Below, one piece after another: positions 44,811 to 54,134 of a stretch of 64,000 nt of DNA (position 1 is the first letter of the stretch; each line of letters opens with the position of its first letter). The DNA lies in assembly GCF_002352765.1 (NCBI RefSeq), contig NZ_KZ293963.1, forward strand, positions 3,870,559-3,934,558, given 5' to 3'. The notes below the pieces were generated by a model. It searched no databases and had not been told where the DNA came from. It saw only the letters and a program-made list of their open reading frames with translations. A program made the translations under genes and the position numbers. The stretch comes from Alteribacter populi. GTDB lineage: Bacteria; Bacillota; Bacilli; Bacillales; Salisediminibacteriaceae.

Positions 44811-45125
44811 ATGGAACGCAACCTTCAAAAGTCAGCCATCTATGGTTTTTTACTCACACTCGGCTTAGCGATCTTATTTGTCGATTATAAAGAAACATAT
44901 AGCAATGGATCTTCAGTGGTTACGACTTATGTTCCCGTTTATGATTATGTCATTTCTCTGCTTCGCTATAGCGTGGTTGGTAGTTTTATCGGGCTCGTTG
45001 TCGGCTGGTGGCATCAGAAGTCTAAGGTAAAAAAAGAAGGCAAGTCTTACTATCTAGAAGTGTTTGTCGCTGTATTCGTATTAGCGATAGCAGCAAGCCT
45101 GCTTTTTTCAATGCTTGGGATTTGA
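44811..45125 (+). CDS. Small three-helix membrane protein
   Basis: A 104-residue protein with membrane segments near residues 9-25, 49-68 (LLRYSVVGSFIGLVVGWW) and 82-103 (EVFVAVFVLAIAASLLFSML). GAAAAGGAG precedes the ATG. It follows panF by 29 bases and may be co-transcribed; a terminator follows. The family was not recognised. Confidence 0.65.
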   Translation: MERNLQKSAIYGFLLTLGLAILFVDYKETYSNGSSVVTTYVPVYDYVISLLRYSVVGSFIGLVVGWWHQKSKVKKEGKSYYLEVFVAVFVLAIAASLLFSMLGI

Positions 45126-45167
45126 TAAAGGGATATAGATAGGGGCTTGTTCTGGCACCCATTTTTT

Positions 45168-45199
45168 GAACGTGAATGAACGTCATCATTCACGTTTTT
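45168..45199 (+). terminator. Terminator of the panF operon
   Basis: Stem GAACGTGAATGA / TCATTCACGTT with a six-base loop and T5. Confidence 0.9.
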
Positions 45200-45301
45200 C
45201 TTGATGTATTGCTTTTCGGTTCCACGATAAAGGTTGAAACTTAACCAAAAGCTCAATCGTAACCAATCATAACGAATCACAAAAGAGAGGAATGAGCAGT
45301 A

Positions 45302-46297
45302 TTGACAGCATGGTCCCCTACTAAAAAGATCGAACAATTGTCATTTAATGAGCATTCACTGAAAAGAGCAACGGCGTGGACATTTTTAGATACGAAAACA
45401 CGTCTATTAATTGCGGCAATGTATGCAAATCAGGAACGTAAATTAGATGGCAAAGCCTTTAAAAAGTTTGCCGATTGGATTAAAAAAGAATCGTCAGCCT
45501 GGTCTTATTTACGATCTAACCTTCGTTTCTCTGTCGCAGCGAACTTAGATTTACAAACGGAAGATCCGAAACGAGCCTTCAAAACGATGATGAAAATATA
45601 CGATCAACTCGTATCAGCAGGCTTTCAGCGTCATAATGGAACGTATCTCGGAGCACTCTCTTTTACGCTTCAACATCCGGAAGCTGACCAGCCATTTATC
45701 GATGAACAGTGTGAGCGAGCAATCACTCTTTTTCGCGGCTTGAAAAAACAGCAATACCTACTTACCAACACGTATGATTATCCACTCATCGTTCTACTTG
45801 CACTATCACGAGAAGCTGATATTGACAAGATCGTCGATGAAGTATCGCTGAAATATGATGCATTAAGACAGGGGAATTGGAAGCGAGGAAACGACTTGCA
45901 AGGGCTAACTCACATTTTGTCTCTTGATGAAGAGTCGCATGATAATGAAATGATTCAAAAGGTCAATCACCTTTATGAAGATTGGGAACGCATCATGGGG
46001 AGAGTTAAGCCCGCATATTACAGTGAAATCGGTGTACTCGCCGTGAGAAAAGCTGTGCGTGAGGATCTTGTCACCGTCCAAGAAACACGGGATCACATCC
46101 TTTCTCTTAAATCCTTCCGTTGGCACAAAGATCTTTCCACGCAAATTGCGACTCAGTTTATAGCGGGAACAGATCTTGCAGAGTCACCGATAGAAGGACA
46201 TATGGTTACAACCATGGCCATTTTGCAACAAGCTGAAATGGCGGCAATGATGGCTTCAATTACAGCAAGCACCGCAGCAACAAATAGTAACAATTAG
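45302..46297 (+). CDS. DUF4003 family protein
   Basis: A 331-residue soluble helical protein matching DUF4003: LDTKTRLLIAAMYANQERKL, YLRSNLRFSVAANLDLQTED, MMKIYDQLVSAGFQRHNGTYL and GHMVTTMAILQQAEMAAMMA. The start is TTG at 45302, eleven bases after AGAGAGG; no better start is seen nearby. The family occurs in Bacillus and has no known function. No signal or membrane segment is visible. Confidence 0.85.
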   Translation: MTAWSPTKKIEQLSFNEHSLKRATAWTFLDTKTRLLIAAMYANQERKLDGKAFKKFADWIKKESSAWSYLRSNLRFSVAANLDLQTEDPKRAFKTMMKIYDQLVSAGFQRHNGTYLGALSFTLQHPEADQPFIDEQCERAITLFRGLKKQQYLLTNTYDYPLIVLLALSREADIDKIVDEVSLKYDALRQGNWKRGNDLQGLTHILSLDEESHDNEMIQKVNHLYEDWERIMGRVKPAYYSEIGVLAVRKAVREDLVTVQETRDHILSLKSFRWHKDLSTQIATQFIAGTDLAESPIEGHMVTTMAILQQAEMAAMMASITASTAATNSNN

Positions 46298-46320
46298 CAT
46301 GGGATACTCCATAATGGGGG

Positions 46321-46350
46321 AGAGTCAGGGATGAAAGACTCTTTCATTAA
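46321..46350 (+). terminator. Terminator of the DUF4003 gene, tail holds the MITE target
   Basis: Short stem AGAGTC / GACTCT (46321-46326, 46337-46342) followed by TTCATTAA. The last eight bases are duplicated (TTTATTAA) on the far side of MITE copy 2. Confidence 0.6.
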
Positions 46351-46533
46351 GGCTGTTTTCGGAAAGTTTGTTGCTTTTTGAGCGCTTTTTCAAGTTAAAT
46401 GATGTTACGGACAAATGAATTTGTCCTCCACTATCAATTGACTTGAAAAAGCTGTCACGCTATGCGTGACAGGGCAAGCATGCACTTGCCTACGCTCTAA
46501 AAACAAATAGCAACAATCTTTTAGAAAAGAGCC
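46351..46533. mobile_element. 183-bp MITE copy 2 (inverted relative to copy 1)
   Basis: Read on the minus strand it begins GGCTCTTTTCTAAAAGATTG and matches the element at 37497-37680 along its whole length with about a dozen differences, including all internal palindromes. Flanks TTCATTAA (46343-46350) and TTTATTAA (46534-46541) match at 7 of 8 bases, as expected for an 8-bp target duplication. The rest of the gap to 46736 shows no gene. Confidence 0.88.
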
Positions 46534-46736
46534 TTTATTAAAGCTTTTTGCTATTAGAGCGTTGCTAGGTTTTCTACGATTATGCAAGCATCAGTGAATG
46601 GTGGAATAGAAGGTAGAAAATTGAAAAATAGAAGGGCTAAATAACTAATAATAGAAAAGGAATATCTCTATAATTGTCGAAGAAGGTAAATTTAGGACGT
46701 TATTATAAAGGAAGATGATATTTGGAGGGATGACTT

Positions 46737-47063
46737 ATGCCTGTTTACAATAAACTTGTTCGTGATCGTATTCCAGAGGTGATTGAAAGTACTGGAAAAA
46801 AAGCAAACTTTATGACTTTAAATGAGGCAGATTTTGCTCAGCAAGCAAAAGAAAAATTAAAAGAAGAGGTAGAAGAGTATTTCAACGCCGAATCTGATAG
46901 AGATTCTATTGAAGAATTAGCGGATATTATGGAACTTTTACATAGCCTTGCTGGAATTCATGGAGCAACACCAGAAGAACTGGAAAAGGTGCGCGTTCGA
47001 AAAGCAAAAAACCGAGGAGCATTCAATAAATGGTTATTTTTAAAAGAGGTTGAAGATGAGTAA
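46737..47063 (+). CDS. MazG-like nucleotide pyrophosphohydrolase, partner of the helicase
   Basis: A 108-residue all-alpha NTP pyrophosphatase of the phosphoribosyl-ATP pyrophosphohydrolase-like type: MPVYNKLVRDRIPEVIESTG, then KEEVEEYF and EELADIMELLHSL, which give the ExxE...ExxD metal site of the MazG superfamily. It should cleave nucleoside triphosphates to monophosphate and pyrophosphate. GGAGGG precedes the ATG. Its last eight bases overlap the start of the helicase gene, so the two products are made together. Confidence 0.85.
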   Translation: MPVYNKLVRDRIPEVIESTGKKANFMTLNEADFAQQAKEKLKEEVEEYFNAESDRDSIEELADIMELLHSLAGIHGATPEELEKVRVRKAKNRGAFNKWLFLKEVEDE

Positions 47064-49503
47064 GGTAAAGCTTATAACAGAGCAATTAATCGATGATATT
47101 ACGGATGATATTGAGAAGGCAACAGCGGTTTACATGCTTGTATCGTTTTCGATGAAATCAGGGGTGAGTCTCCTTGCTCCTGCTTTAAAAAGAGCAGCCG
47201 AACGAGGAGCTGAAATCAAAATCTGCACTGGTGACTATATGTATGTGACACAACCCGAGGCGCTCAAGATGCTTCATTCCATTCATCCGGACATCACGAT
47301 TCGCTTGTGGAAAGGAAAAGGAAGATCTTTTCACCCAAAGGCTTATTTAATGAACTTTGAGCAGGAAGAAGGAGTACTTTATGTAGGTTCTTCTAATTTA
47401 TCCGGGTCAGCGCTAACGAATGGAATAGAGTGGAATGTATCTGTAGAACGTTCAGCCGCAGAGGAAAGCTTTGATCTTGCTCTAGAAAAATTCATGAATA
47501 TTTATCTTCACGAACAAACGGTACCAGTAAATAGCGAAACGATTTCGACTTACGAAAAGGATTATGAAGAAGCGCACCAATCCTTACCTGACCATTTTAA
47601 AGAATGGTTAAAAGAACAAGAAATTCCCCTTATGTTTAATGAACAAGCAGTCGATCACGAGAGTGTTGTGCAGGAAGAAAGAGAGTCTTATGTAAACAAA
47701 AAAGAAATTTCTCCGCGACATGCACAATTAGAAGCATTAGAATCGCTAGAGCGGACAGTGGAAGAGGATTACTCAAAAGCGATGGTCGTTATGGCTACTG
47801 GGCTTGGTAAAACCTACTTAGCAGGTTTTTTTGCACAAAAATATAAGCGAGTACTCTTTGTCGCACATCGGGAAGAAATCCTTTATCAAGCAAAGAAATC
47901 GTTCGATCATATTATGCCAGACAAAACTAAAGGAATCGTCAATGGTCAATTCAAAGATAGAGATTGTGAACATGTTTTTGCCTCAATATTTACGCTTGCT
48001 CGTGATAAGGAACTGCACAAACTTGACCGACAAGACTTTGATCTTGTCATTGTCGATGAATTTCATCATGCAGCAGCAAATTCTTATCAATCTCTATTAG
48101 AGTATTTTCAACCGAAATTTCTATTAGGTTTAACCGCTACACCCGACCGTATGGATGGAAAAGATGTTTTTAATTTGTGTGATGGAAATGTTGCCTATCA
48201 ATTACATTTTATCGATGCTATTCAAAAAAAGTGGCTAAGTCCTTTTCATTACTACGGAGTTTACGAAGACACAGACTATTCTCAAATAACATGGTTAGGG
48301 ACAAGATATGATGAGGAGGAGCTTTTAGCTGCTCAATTAAAAGAAAGTATGGCAGAACATATATTTAAGTCATGGAAAAAACATAAACAATCCAGAACAC
48401 TAGCTTTTTGCTCTTCTGTCAAACAGGCAGAATTTTTAAATCGTTATTTCCGTTCAAAAGGAGTCCGGTCTGTAAGTCTTACTGCTCAGTCAAGAGAGAT
48501 GACACGGCCTGAAGCGATAAAAAGGATTAGTAACGAGGAATTAGAGGTTATTTTTACAGTTAATTTATTCAATGAAGGTACAGATATTCCTTCGATTGAT
48601 ACACTTCTTTTTGTTCGCCCTACGGAATCACTTACTGTATTTACGCAACAAGTGGGAAGAGGGCTCCGTTTATTTGATGGAAAGAAACATTGTGTAATCA
48701 TTGATCTGATAGGAAACTATCGAAATGCAGATATTAAGCTCCAACTATTTAATGTGGAGCGAGAGAAGGAAACTAAAACGAGTAAAGCAAAGGTGTTACC
48801 GGAAATACCGGCAAATTGCTATCTCGAATTGGATACCACAGTCATCGATTTATTTAAAGAATTAAAACGTAAACAACAGCCTCGTAAACAAAAGATTGTG
48901 GTTGCTTACGAAGGGTTAAAAGAAGAATTGGGCAGAAGACCAACCTATTTAGAGTTTCACAGACAAGCGAACGAGGACAGTAAAGCTATTAAACAAGAGT
49001 TTGGTTCTTATCCTGGCTTTCTTAACTGGGCAGACGAACTTACTGATTTGGAGAAAGCGGCTTTCTCTGAAGGGACAGACTGGTTGGAGGAAGTCGAGAG
49101 AACGAGCATGAGTAAGAGCTATAAAATGGTTGTTTTATTTTTTATATTGGAAAGAGGGCAACAGGAATGGTTGAAACCAGTCAAGCCAGACGAAGTTGCT
49201 CCATTTTTCATCGATTATTTTATGGCGAAAGAATATCGAAAGAGAGTCGATTTTAATGATAAAACGACGCGTTCTTTAACAGTCAATAAGGCTGCTAAAT
49301 TAATCCGATCGATGCCTATGACAAAGTGGAGTGGATCAAGTAAAGGGTTACTTTCATTTGAGGACGATGTCTTTTCATTAAACTTTCAATTATCAGCTGA
49401 AAGTGAAAGGCATATTTATGAATGGACTCTCCAAATTTGTGAATTCCGACTTGAGAGTTATTTTGAAAAGAAAAATCAGCGGTTGGAAAACAATCGTCAT
49501 TAG
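47056..49503 (+). CDS. PLD-nuclease/SF2-helicase fusion with DUF3427-like C-terminus
   Basis: An 815-residue protein. ATG at 47056 fits AGAGGTTG better than the TTG at 47050. Residues 1-165: phospholipase D-like domain with FHPKAYLMNF (HxK) and GSSNLSGSAL...GIEWN. Residues about 220-620: SF2 helicase with ATGLGKT (Walker A), VIVDEFHHAA (motif II), LGLTATPDR (motif III) and QQVGRGLRL (motif VI). The remaining 200 residues resemble the C-terminus of DUF3427-type helicases (GRRPTYLEFHRQ). A single PLD motif implies dimerisation. Proteins like this translocate on and may cut nucleic acid, and similar fusions occur in anti-phage or repair loci. Overlap with a MazG-like gene is the notable context. 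Confidence 0.88.
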   Translation: MSKVKLITEQLIDDITDDIEKATAVYMLVSFSMKSGVSLLAPALKRAAERGAEIKICTGDYMYVTQPEALKMLHSIHPDITIRLWKGKGRSFHPKAYLMNFEQEEGVLYVGSSNLSGSALTNGIEWNVSVERSAAEESFDLALEKFMNIYLHEQTVPVNSETISTYEKDYEEAHQSLPDHFKEWLKEQEIPLMFNEQAVDHESVVQEERESYVNKKEISPRHAQLEALESLERTVEEDYSKAMVVMATGLGKTYLAGFFAQKYKRVLFVAHREEILYQAKKSFDHIMPDKTKGIVNGQFKDRDCEHVFASIFTLARDKELHKLDRQDFDLVIVDEFHHAAANSYQSLLEYFQPKFLLGLTATPDRMDGKDVFNLCDGNVAYQLHFIDAIQKKWLSPFHYYGVYEDTDYSQITWLGTRYDEEELLAAQLKESMAEHIFKSWKKHKQSRTLAFCSSVKQAEFLNRYFRSKGVRSVSLTAQSREMTRPEAIKRISNEELEVIFTVNLFNEGTDIPSIDTLLFVRPTESLTVFTQQVGRGLRLFDGKKHCVIIDLIGNYRNADIKLQLFNVEREKETKTSKAKVLPEIPANCYLELDTTVIDLFKELKRKQQPRKQKIVVAYEGLKEELGRRPTYLEFHRQANEDSKAIKQEFGSYPGFLNWADELTDLEKAAFSEGTDWLEEVERTSMSKSYKMVVLFFILERGQQEWLKPVKPDEVAPFFIDYFMAKEYRKRVDFNDKTTRSLTVNKAAKLIRSMPMTKWSGSSKGLLSFEDDVFSLNFQLSAESERHIYEWTLQICEFRLESYFEKKNQRLENNRH

Positions 49504-49871
49504 GATTGGCGTCTGTTTTCTAGTGATTATACCGACAAAACTCGACAATTAGATCCGGTGACCATTTCCTATCCGCTTCCTTTTTAGCTCAATTATCGGG
49601 GTTTTTAGAGATTATTTTCTTGAATTAGGAAAATAGAGGGAAATCATTGGGTCTGAATGACCGTGTTGATGGAAATTTTCGCAAGTGAACTTGTAAGTTA
49701 TCAATTTATTATTGAGTCATAATACTTTAAGATAAAAGTAGGTGTTCAATAATGGATAAAAAACTCTAATAGACGAGTGAGGGTTTCTTATCTAAGTCTA
49801 GCGAATGTGGAAAAGTGTGGTTGAGACCTATCGCTGACTTTTTTACCAAGGGCGTGTTGGGAGATGAACGG
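49504..49871. other. Gene-free stretch before the HTH-TPR regulator
   Basis: No gene, RNA structure or convincing promoter was identified. It separates the helicase gene from the regulator. Confidence 0.5.
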
Positions 49872-51152
49872 ATGAACGGGAAGATACTGAAATATCATCG
49901 TTTGAAACAGCGGAAGAAGCAGGATGAAGTATGTAAGGGGATATGTTCTGTTTCTTATTATAGTAAGATTGAAAATGATCAAATTGATGTGAGTCAGGAT
50001 TTAATGGAACAATTAATGAGCCGGTTGGAGATTCATGAAACGGGTAAATCTGTTCATGATGAAAATCAGCTCAAATCTCTCATCCATCAGTTTAATGAGT
50101 TGGTGATCGACAGGGAAGTACAGAAAGCAGATAATTTAAGCTTTCAACTTCATGACCAACTCCAGTATTCACAAAATCCTCATCTTCTTGTGTTTTATGA
50201 AATCGTACTTGCTCGCTTGAATTTCTTGAAGAATGAATTTGCGAGTGCGGAAGTTCTAATTGAGAAGAATGAAGTTTTCGTAAAGGAAATAGAAGAGTCG
50301 GAGCTTAGATTCCACTTCTTAAAAATGAAAAGTGTATACGTGTATTTTAATCAGGATTTTCAACAATCACTCAAGTACCTTCGGCAAGCAGATGAGATAC
50401 GGATGACTCTTCATCTACCTCATAAAGATGTCGTTGATTTGTATTATATGTTGGGTTTAACCGCGTATCGAGTGAATGATATTAATTTGAGTATGTTTTA
50501 TGTAAATGAAGCTGTAAAAGTTTATGATAGTCACTACGATTATCATCGAAGTGGTGACTGTCGGTTATTGTTAGGTCTTTGCTATAAGGGATTGAAGAAG
50601 TATTCGGAGGCCGAAAAGCAATATGACCTGGCTATGAAATTAGCAAAAAACATCCAGCAGGTGCATCTCGAGTCAAAAGTGATGCAAGCGAAGGGGGAGC
50701 TTTATGCTGCCATGGACAGGTCGTTGGAGGCGATCCATTTGTTTCAGATGAGCTACCGTTTGCGTCAAGGAACAAAGCGTCTCATTTGTGTCCATTCGAT
50801 TCTGGAAGAGTTTTATAAGTTGGGGCTATATAGTGAACTGACAAGCTGGATTGAACATGGTTTTGAAACCTTGAAGGAAAACGAAAAAAAATCTGGAAAT
50901 TTTTTAATAATGCAATATTACTATCATTTTATGTTTTATAAGCACATTGCTTCTCAAAGTGACAGCGATGAGTTAGAAAAAGTTTTAAAAGATGAGATTG
51001 TGCCATTTTTTGATGAAAATTTTCGAGATGAGTATATTTATAAATATGGGCGTTTCCTCGCTGAAGTGTACGAACGGAAGCAGCACTATCGAAAGTCAGT
51101 GGGCTTCTATAAGAAGGCGATGAGGGCACTTGAGAGGTTAAACCATGATTAA
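49872..51152 (+). CDS. HTH-TPR regulator of the RRNPP (NprR/PlcR/Rgg-like) class
   Basis: About 426 residues from ATG 49872, chosen because GGGAG lies eight bases upstream and the HTH then begins at the N-terminus: GKILKYHRLKQRKKQDEVCK, GICSVSYYSKIENDQIDVS, an XRE-type helix-turn-helix. The rest is a series of TPR-like helical repeats (YYMLGLTAYRVNDINLSMFY, LLLGLCYKGLKKYSEAEKQY, YKYGRFLAEVYERKQHYRKS). RRNPP regulators bind short signalling peptides. No peptide precursor gene was found next to it; the downstream side is interrupted by an IS150-type element 155 bases away. Peptide sensing is inferred from architecture. Confidence 0.8.
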   Translation: MNGKILKYHRLKQRKKQDEVCKGICSVSYYSKIENDQIDVSQDLMEQLMSRLEIHETGKSVHDENQLKSLIHQFNELVIDREVQKADNLSFQLHDQLQYSQNPHLLVFYEIVLARLNFLKNEFASAEVLIEKNEVFVKEIEESELRFHFLKMKSVYVYFNQDFQQSLKYLRQADEIRMTLHLPHKDVVDLYYMLGLTAYRVNDINLSMFYVNEAVKVYDSHYDYHRSGDCRLLLGLCYKGLKKYSEAEKQYDLAMKLAKNIQQVHLESKVMQAKGELYAAMDRSLEAIHLFQMSYRLRQGTKRLICVHSILEEFYKLGLYSELTSWIEHGFETLKENEKKSGNFLIMQYYYHFMFYKHIASQSDSDELEKVLKDEIVPFFDENFRDEYIYKYGRFLAEVYERKQHYRKSVGFYKKAMRALERLNHD

Positions 51153-51166
51153 GTGATTATAGGATT

Positions 51167-51198
51167 AGGTAACCTGGCTTTTTGCTGGGTTATTTTTA
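51167..51198 (+). terminator. Weak terminator after the regulator
   Basis: Partial stem TAACC..GC / GC..GGGTTA with a T-rich loop and tail ATTTTTATG. Two mismatches weaken it. Confidence 0.5.
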
Positions 51199-51347
51199 TG
51201 TCGATTTTTTGGGATATTGATTTCTTAAGATAAAAGAACACCATTGAGACTTAATAACATGCGGTTCTCCTTAGATTATACTAAAAAGCCCCGTTGAAGC
51301 GCTGAACTGCCCCCTGTCAAGTAGACAGTGGAAATAATAAAAATGAT

Positions 51348-52232
51348 TTAAGCGGCTTTAGCTCTATATTCCTTAGGGCTAAGGCCGTTTAATCTTTTTT
51401 GGTATCTTTCATGATGATAAAAATGGATGTACTCATCTATCGCAGTAGTAAGTTCCTCAAATGTCTTATATTTATGTAAATAATACTTCTCACATTTCAA
51501 TGTCCCAAAAAAAGACTCCATTGGTCCATTATCAATACACCGACCAACTCGTGACATGCTTTGTGTCATCTCTGTCGCATCTATCTTACGTTTGAACCCT
51601 TTAGAGGTGTATTGAAATCCACGATCACTATGGATAAGAGGATGTTCTCCATTCAATAGTACTGTGGCTTGATCAAGTGTCTTGAATACGAGTTGATTAT
51701 TATTGGAGTGTCCTAGAACATAACTTATAATGGATCCGTCATAAAGATCACGAATCGCACTTAAATAGGCCTTTTTTGATTGGCCATACTTAAATTCTGT
51801 AACGTCCGTTACCCATTTTTCATTTGGTTTTTCGGCTGTAAATTCACGATTTAATATATTGTCTGCCACATGTTGAGGTGTAGAGCGTTTATTTGCTTCT
51901 TCTTGACACGAATGACAGAGCGTAATCCAGCCACTTTCATCAACCGATAGATTCTTTTATGATTAAGCTTCTCCTCGAACTTTCTATTCATGTGAAGGGT
52001 CATTTGACGATAACCAAATATGCCATCAACTTTTTCATGGAGTGTTTTCATCTCTTTGATGATTTCCTTATTCAGTATTTCTCTGGATGTAGGAGTACGA
52101 TTTATCCACTTATAGTATGCAGATCGTGCAATATCAGCAATTTCACAAAGTAAACTAATGCTTAAATTCTCTTTTTCATGAAGCTCCTGAATAGCGATAT
52201 ACTTATCCTCAAATCGGATTTGGCTTATTTTC
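51348..52232 (-). pseudogene. IS150-type orfB (DDE transposase), frameshifted
   Basis: The first part encodes EDKYIAIQELHEKENLSISL, AYYKWINRTPTSREIL and KVDGIFGYRQMTLHMNRKF. It runs into MWQTIY and a stop. Near 51890 the sense moves to another frame: ENILNREF-type text appears as VADNILNREFTAEKPNEKWV, and the catalytic core is intact (WVTDVTEF, HSDRGFQYTS, NGPMESFFGTLKCE give the DDE). A one-base indel is needed to join them. Upstream, the slip from orfA would occur at CGAAAATAA near 52230, a typical -1 programmed frameshift arrangement. Confidence 0.85.
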
Positions 52233-52902
52233 GCCTCCTTTCGATCTCCTCTAACTTTTTTAAGAACAAATTCTCCGCACGTAACCGTTCATTTTCTCTT
52301 TCTAACCTTTTCATTTGAAGGTTGATTTTCTCTTCTGGAGTTAGCTTAGCTTCTTCTTTCTTATGACCACGTTTATCTTTTAGCGCTTCATCTCCGCCAT
52401 CTTCGTACTTCTTAACCCATTGATAGACTTGTTGATAAGAAACATTATAAGTATTAGCTGCTTCTTGATAGTCTTTTCCGTTCCCCAAGCAATCAATTAC
52501 AATTTGTATGCGTTCTTCCCAAGTCGTTTTTCTTCCCTTAGTCATAGAGCTCGTCCTTTCTTGTGACGTATCCTTTAAATCTCTATGACTATTATACTTC
52601 TTTACTCAACCTCTGAGGACCGAAGCATCCGATATTTCATACAATCTAGCAACCTCACGTATGGAATACTTCCCAGACAGACAATCTCTAATGGCAGCTA
52701 GCTTCAATTCCTTAGAATACTTTTTCCAAGTAGAAGACTCTTTTAGACCTTCCAAACCATACTTATCAAACTTGTGTTTCCAGTCCAAAATCGTTGAATG
52801 GTGCACGTTATATTTTGACTCAAGTTCATATGTTGAACAATGCTCATCTAATTCCTTTAATATCTCGTATTTCTCCTCTGCAGAGTAAGATCTTTTGGAC
52901 AT
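52225..52902 (-). pseudogene. IS150-type orfA with an in-frame TGA
   Basis: A 225-codon frame with two helix-turn-helix units: KRSYSAEEKYEILKELDEHC with IREVARLYEISDASVLRG, and MTKGRKTTWEERIQIVIDCL with YQQVYQWVKKYEDGGDEAL, plus a leucine-zipper-like EENERLRAENLFLKKLEEI end. Between them, at 52606-52608, a TGA replaces the tryptophan codon normally seen in RGWVKKYN. The codons on both sides stay in frame, so it is a simple nonsense mutation. Start GGGAG box lies just upstream. Confidence 0.85.
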
Positions 52903-52999
52903 AATAAATACTCCCCCATAAGCAGCCAGATTTTTATTTTTTAATCTGTCTACCTAAAGGGGAGCATATCACGCAAAGCTTCAGTGGGGCATATTTATA

Positions 53000-53488
53000 T
53001 TAGCGATTATCAATCGTTTCCGGATATAGGTCGTGTTGTACGAGACGTTGTTCGGCAAACCTTTCCCATTTTGTTTCAGGCTTTCCGTAATTTACGTACG
53101 GATCGATGGAAATGCCACCACGTGGAGTGAACTTCCCCCATACTTCAATGTAACGAGGGTCCATAAGCTCAACCAGGTCATTTAGAATTTTATTCATACA
53201 ATCTTCGTGGAAATCTCCGTGATTACGAAAGCTAAACAAATATAGCTTCAAAGATTTACTTTCGACCATTCTTTTATCTGGAATGTAGCTAATATAGATG
53301 GTCGCAAAGTCTGGTTGTCCTGTTTTCGGACAGAGACTCGTAAATTCGGGACAATTAAATTTTACAAAATAATTACGGTAAGGATGTTGATTTTCAAAAG
53401 CCTCCAATACCGATGGGTCATAGTTCTGACTGTATTCAGTATGCGTACTTCCTAACTGGTGAACTTCCTTGTCACGTTCATGATGCAT
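53000..53488 (-). CDS. queF: NADPH-dependent preQ0 reductase QueF
   Basis: A 162-residue type I QueF. It contains [20 protein letters not shown] with the catalytic Cys, [20 protein letters not shown] (the QueF motif for NADPH) and [13 protein letters not shown]. It reduces the nitrile of preQ0 to the amine of preQ1 in queuosine biosynthesis. AAAGGAGGAA lies before the ATG, inside the end of the upstream gene, with which it overlaps by 11 bases. Last gene of the riboswitch-controlled que operon. Confidence 0.95.
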   Translation of the reverse strand: MHHERDKEVHQLGSTHTEYSQNYDPSVLEAFENQHPYRNYFVKFNCPEFTSLCPKTGQPDFATIYISYIPDKRMVESKSLKLYLFSFRNHGDFHEDCMNKILNDLVELMDPRYIEVWGKFTPRGGISIDPYVNYGKPETKWERFAEQRLVQHDLYPETIDNR

Positions 53489-54134
53489 AGTTTTCTTCCT
53501 CCTTTATTTTTGCAGAGCTATCGTTTTTCTTTAACCATTTAACCATTAAATAAATGAACGGGGTGTCAGCAGCGGCAATGGCTATTTTTACAAAATATTG
53601 AACACCAATCATTGCAAGTAAAGCAGAAGTCGGCATCGTTCCGTAAAAGGCCACAACAACGAAAATCGTAGAATCGAGCAGTTGACTGGCAAACGTGCTT
53701 CCATTGTTACGGAGCCATAAATGCTTGCCCGCGGTCCATTCCTTTAATTTATGGAAAAAGTGTACATCAAATAATTGGCTCACAAAATAAGCAAGAAGAG
53801 ATGCGGCCACAATTCGTGGAACAGCCCCTAGGATCATTTCAAATTCCTGCTGCATCTCCCAAAAGCCAGCCGGTGGTAAGGCAATGGCCATGTAGAAAAA
53901 CGCAATCATGAGTAGGTTAGTTAAAAGTCCAATAATGACGACTCGTTTCGCTGTCTGCTTTCCGTATACTTCAGAAATAGAGTCAGTAATTAAAAAGGTT
54001 AACGGATAGGTTAGAAGACCAGCTGTTAACACTGCTGACCCAAGTGTAAAAAGCTTAACTGAAATAACATTGGAAACAAATAAAGCAGTAAAAAAGACCC
54101 CGGCAAGCAGAATTAATTTGTCTTGCTTATTCAT
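53478..54134 (-). CDS. Queuosine precursor transporter, VUT/YhhQ family
   Basis: A 218-residue membrane protein. ATG at 54134 ([20 protein letters not shown]) with GGGGG nine bases upstream is preferred; a longer open frame starting at 54281 lies inside queC. About six membrane segments, with the VUT-family motifs [28 protein letters not shown] and [20 protein letters not shown]. YhhQ proteins import preQ0 or preQ1. Placement between queC and queF and behind a preQ1 riboswitch fits. It overlaps queC by eight bases. Confidence 0.9.
   Translation of the reverse strand: MNKQDKLILLAGVFFTALFVSNVISVKLFTLGSAVLTAGLLTYPLTFLITDSISEVYGKQTAKRVVIIGLLTNLLMIAFFYMAIALPPAGFWEMQQEFEMILGAVPRIVAASLLAYFVSQLFDVHFFHKLKEWTAGKHLWLRNNGSTFASQLLDSTIFVVVAFYGTMPTSALLAMIGVQYFVKIAIAAADTPFIYLMVKWLKKNDSSAKIKEEENYAS

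Larger units (their letters stand above)
51308..52966 (-). mobile_element. IS3 family, IS150-group insertion sequence (inactive)
   Basis: Inverted ends TGCCCCCTGTCAAGTAGACAG (left edge 51308) and TGCTCCCCTTTAGGTAGACAG (right edge 52966, minus strand) bound two transposase reading frames on the minus strand. Length 1659 bp is somewhat longer than a typical IS150. No target duplication is visible. Just outside, GCCCC..TGAAGC (51288-51300) and its inverted partner (52978-52990) suggest that the true edges may lie about 20 bases further out. Both orfA and orfB carry disabling mutations. Confidence 0.85.
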
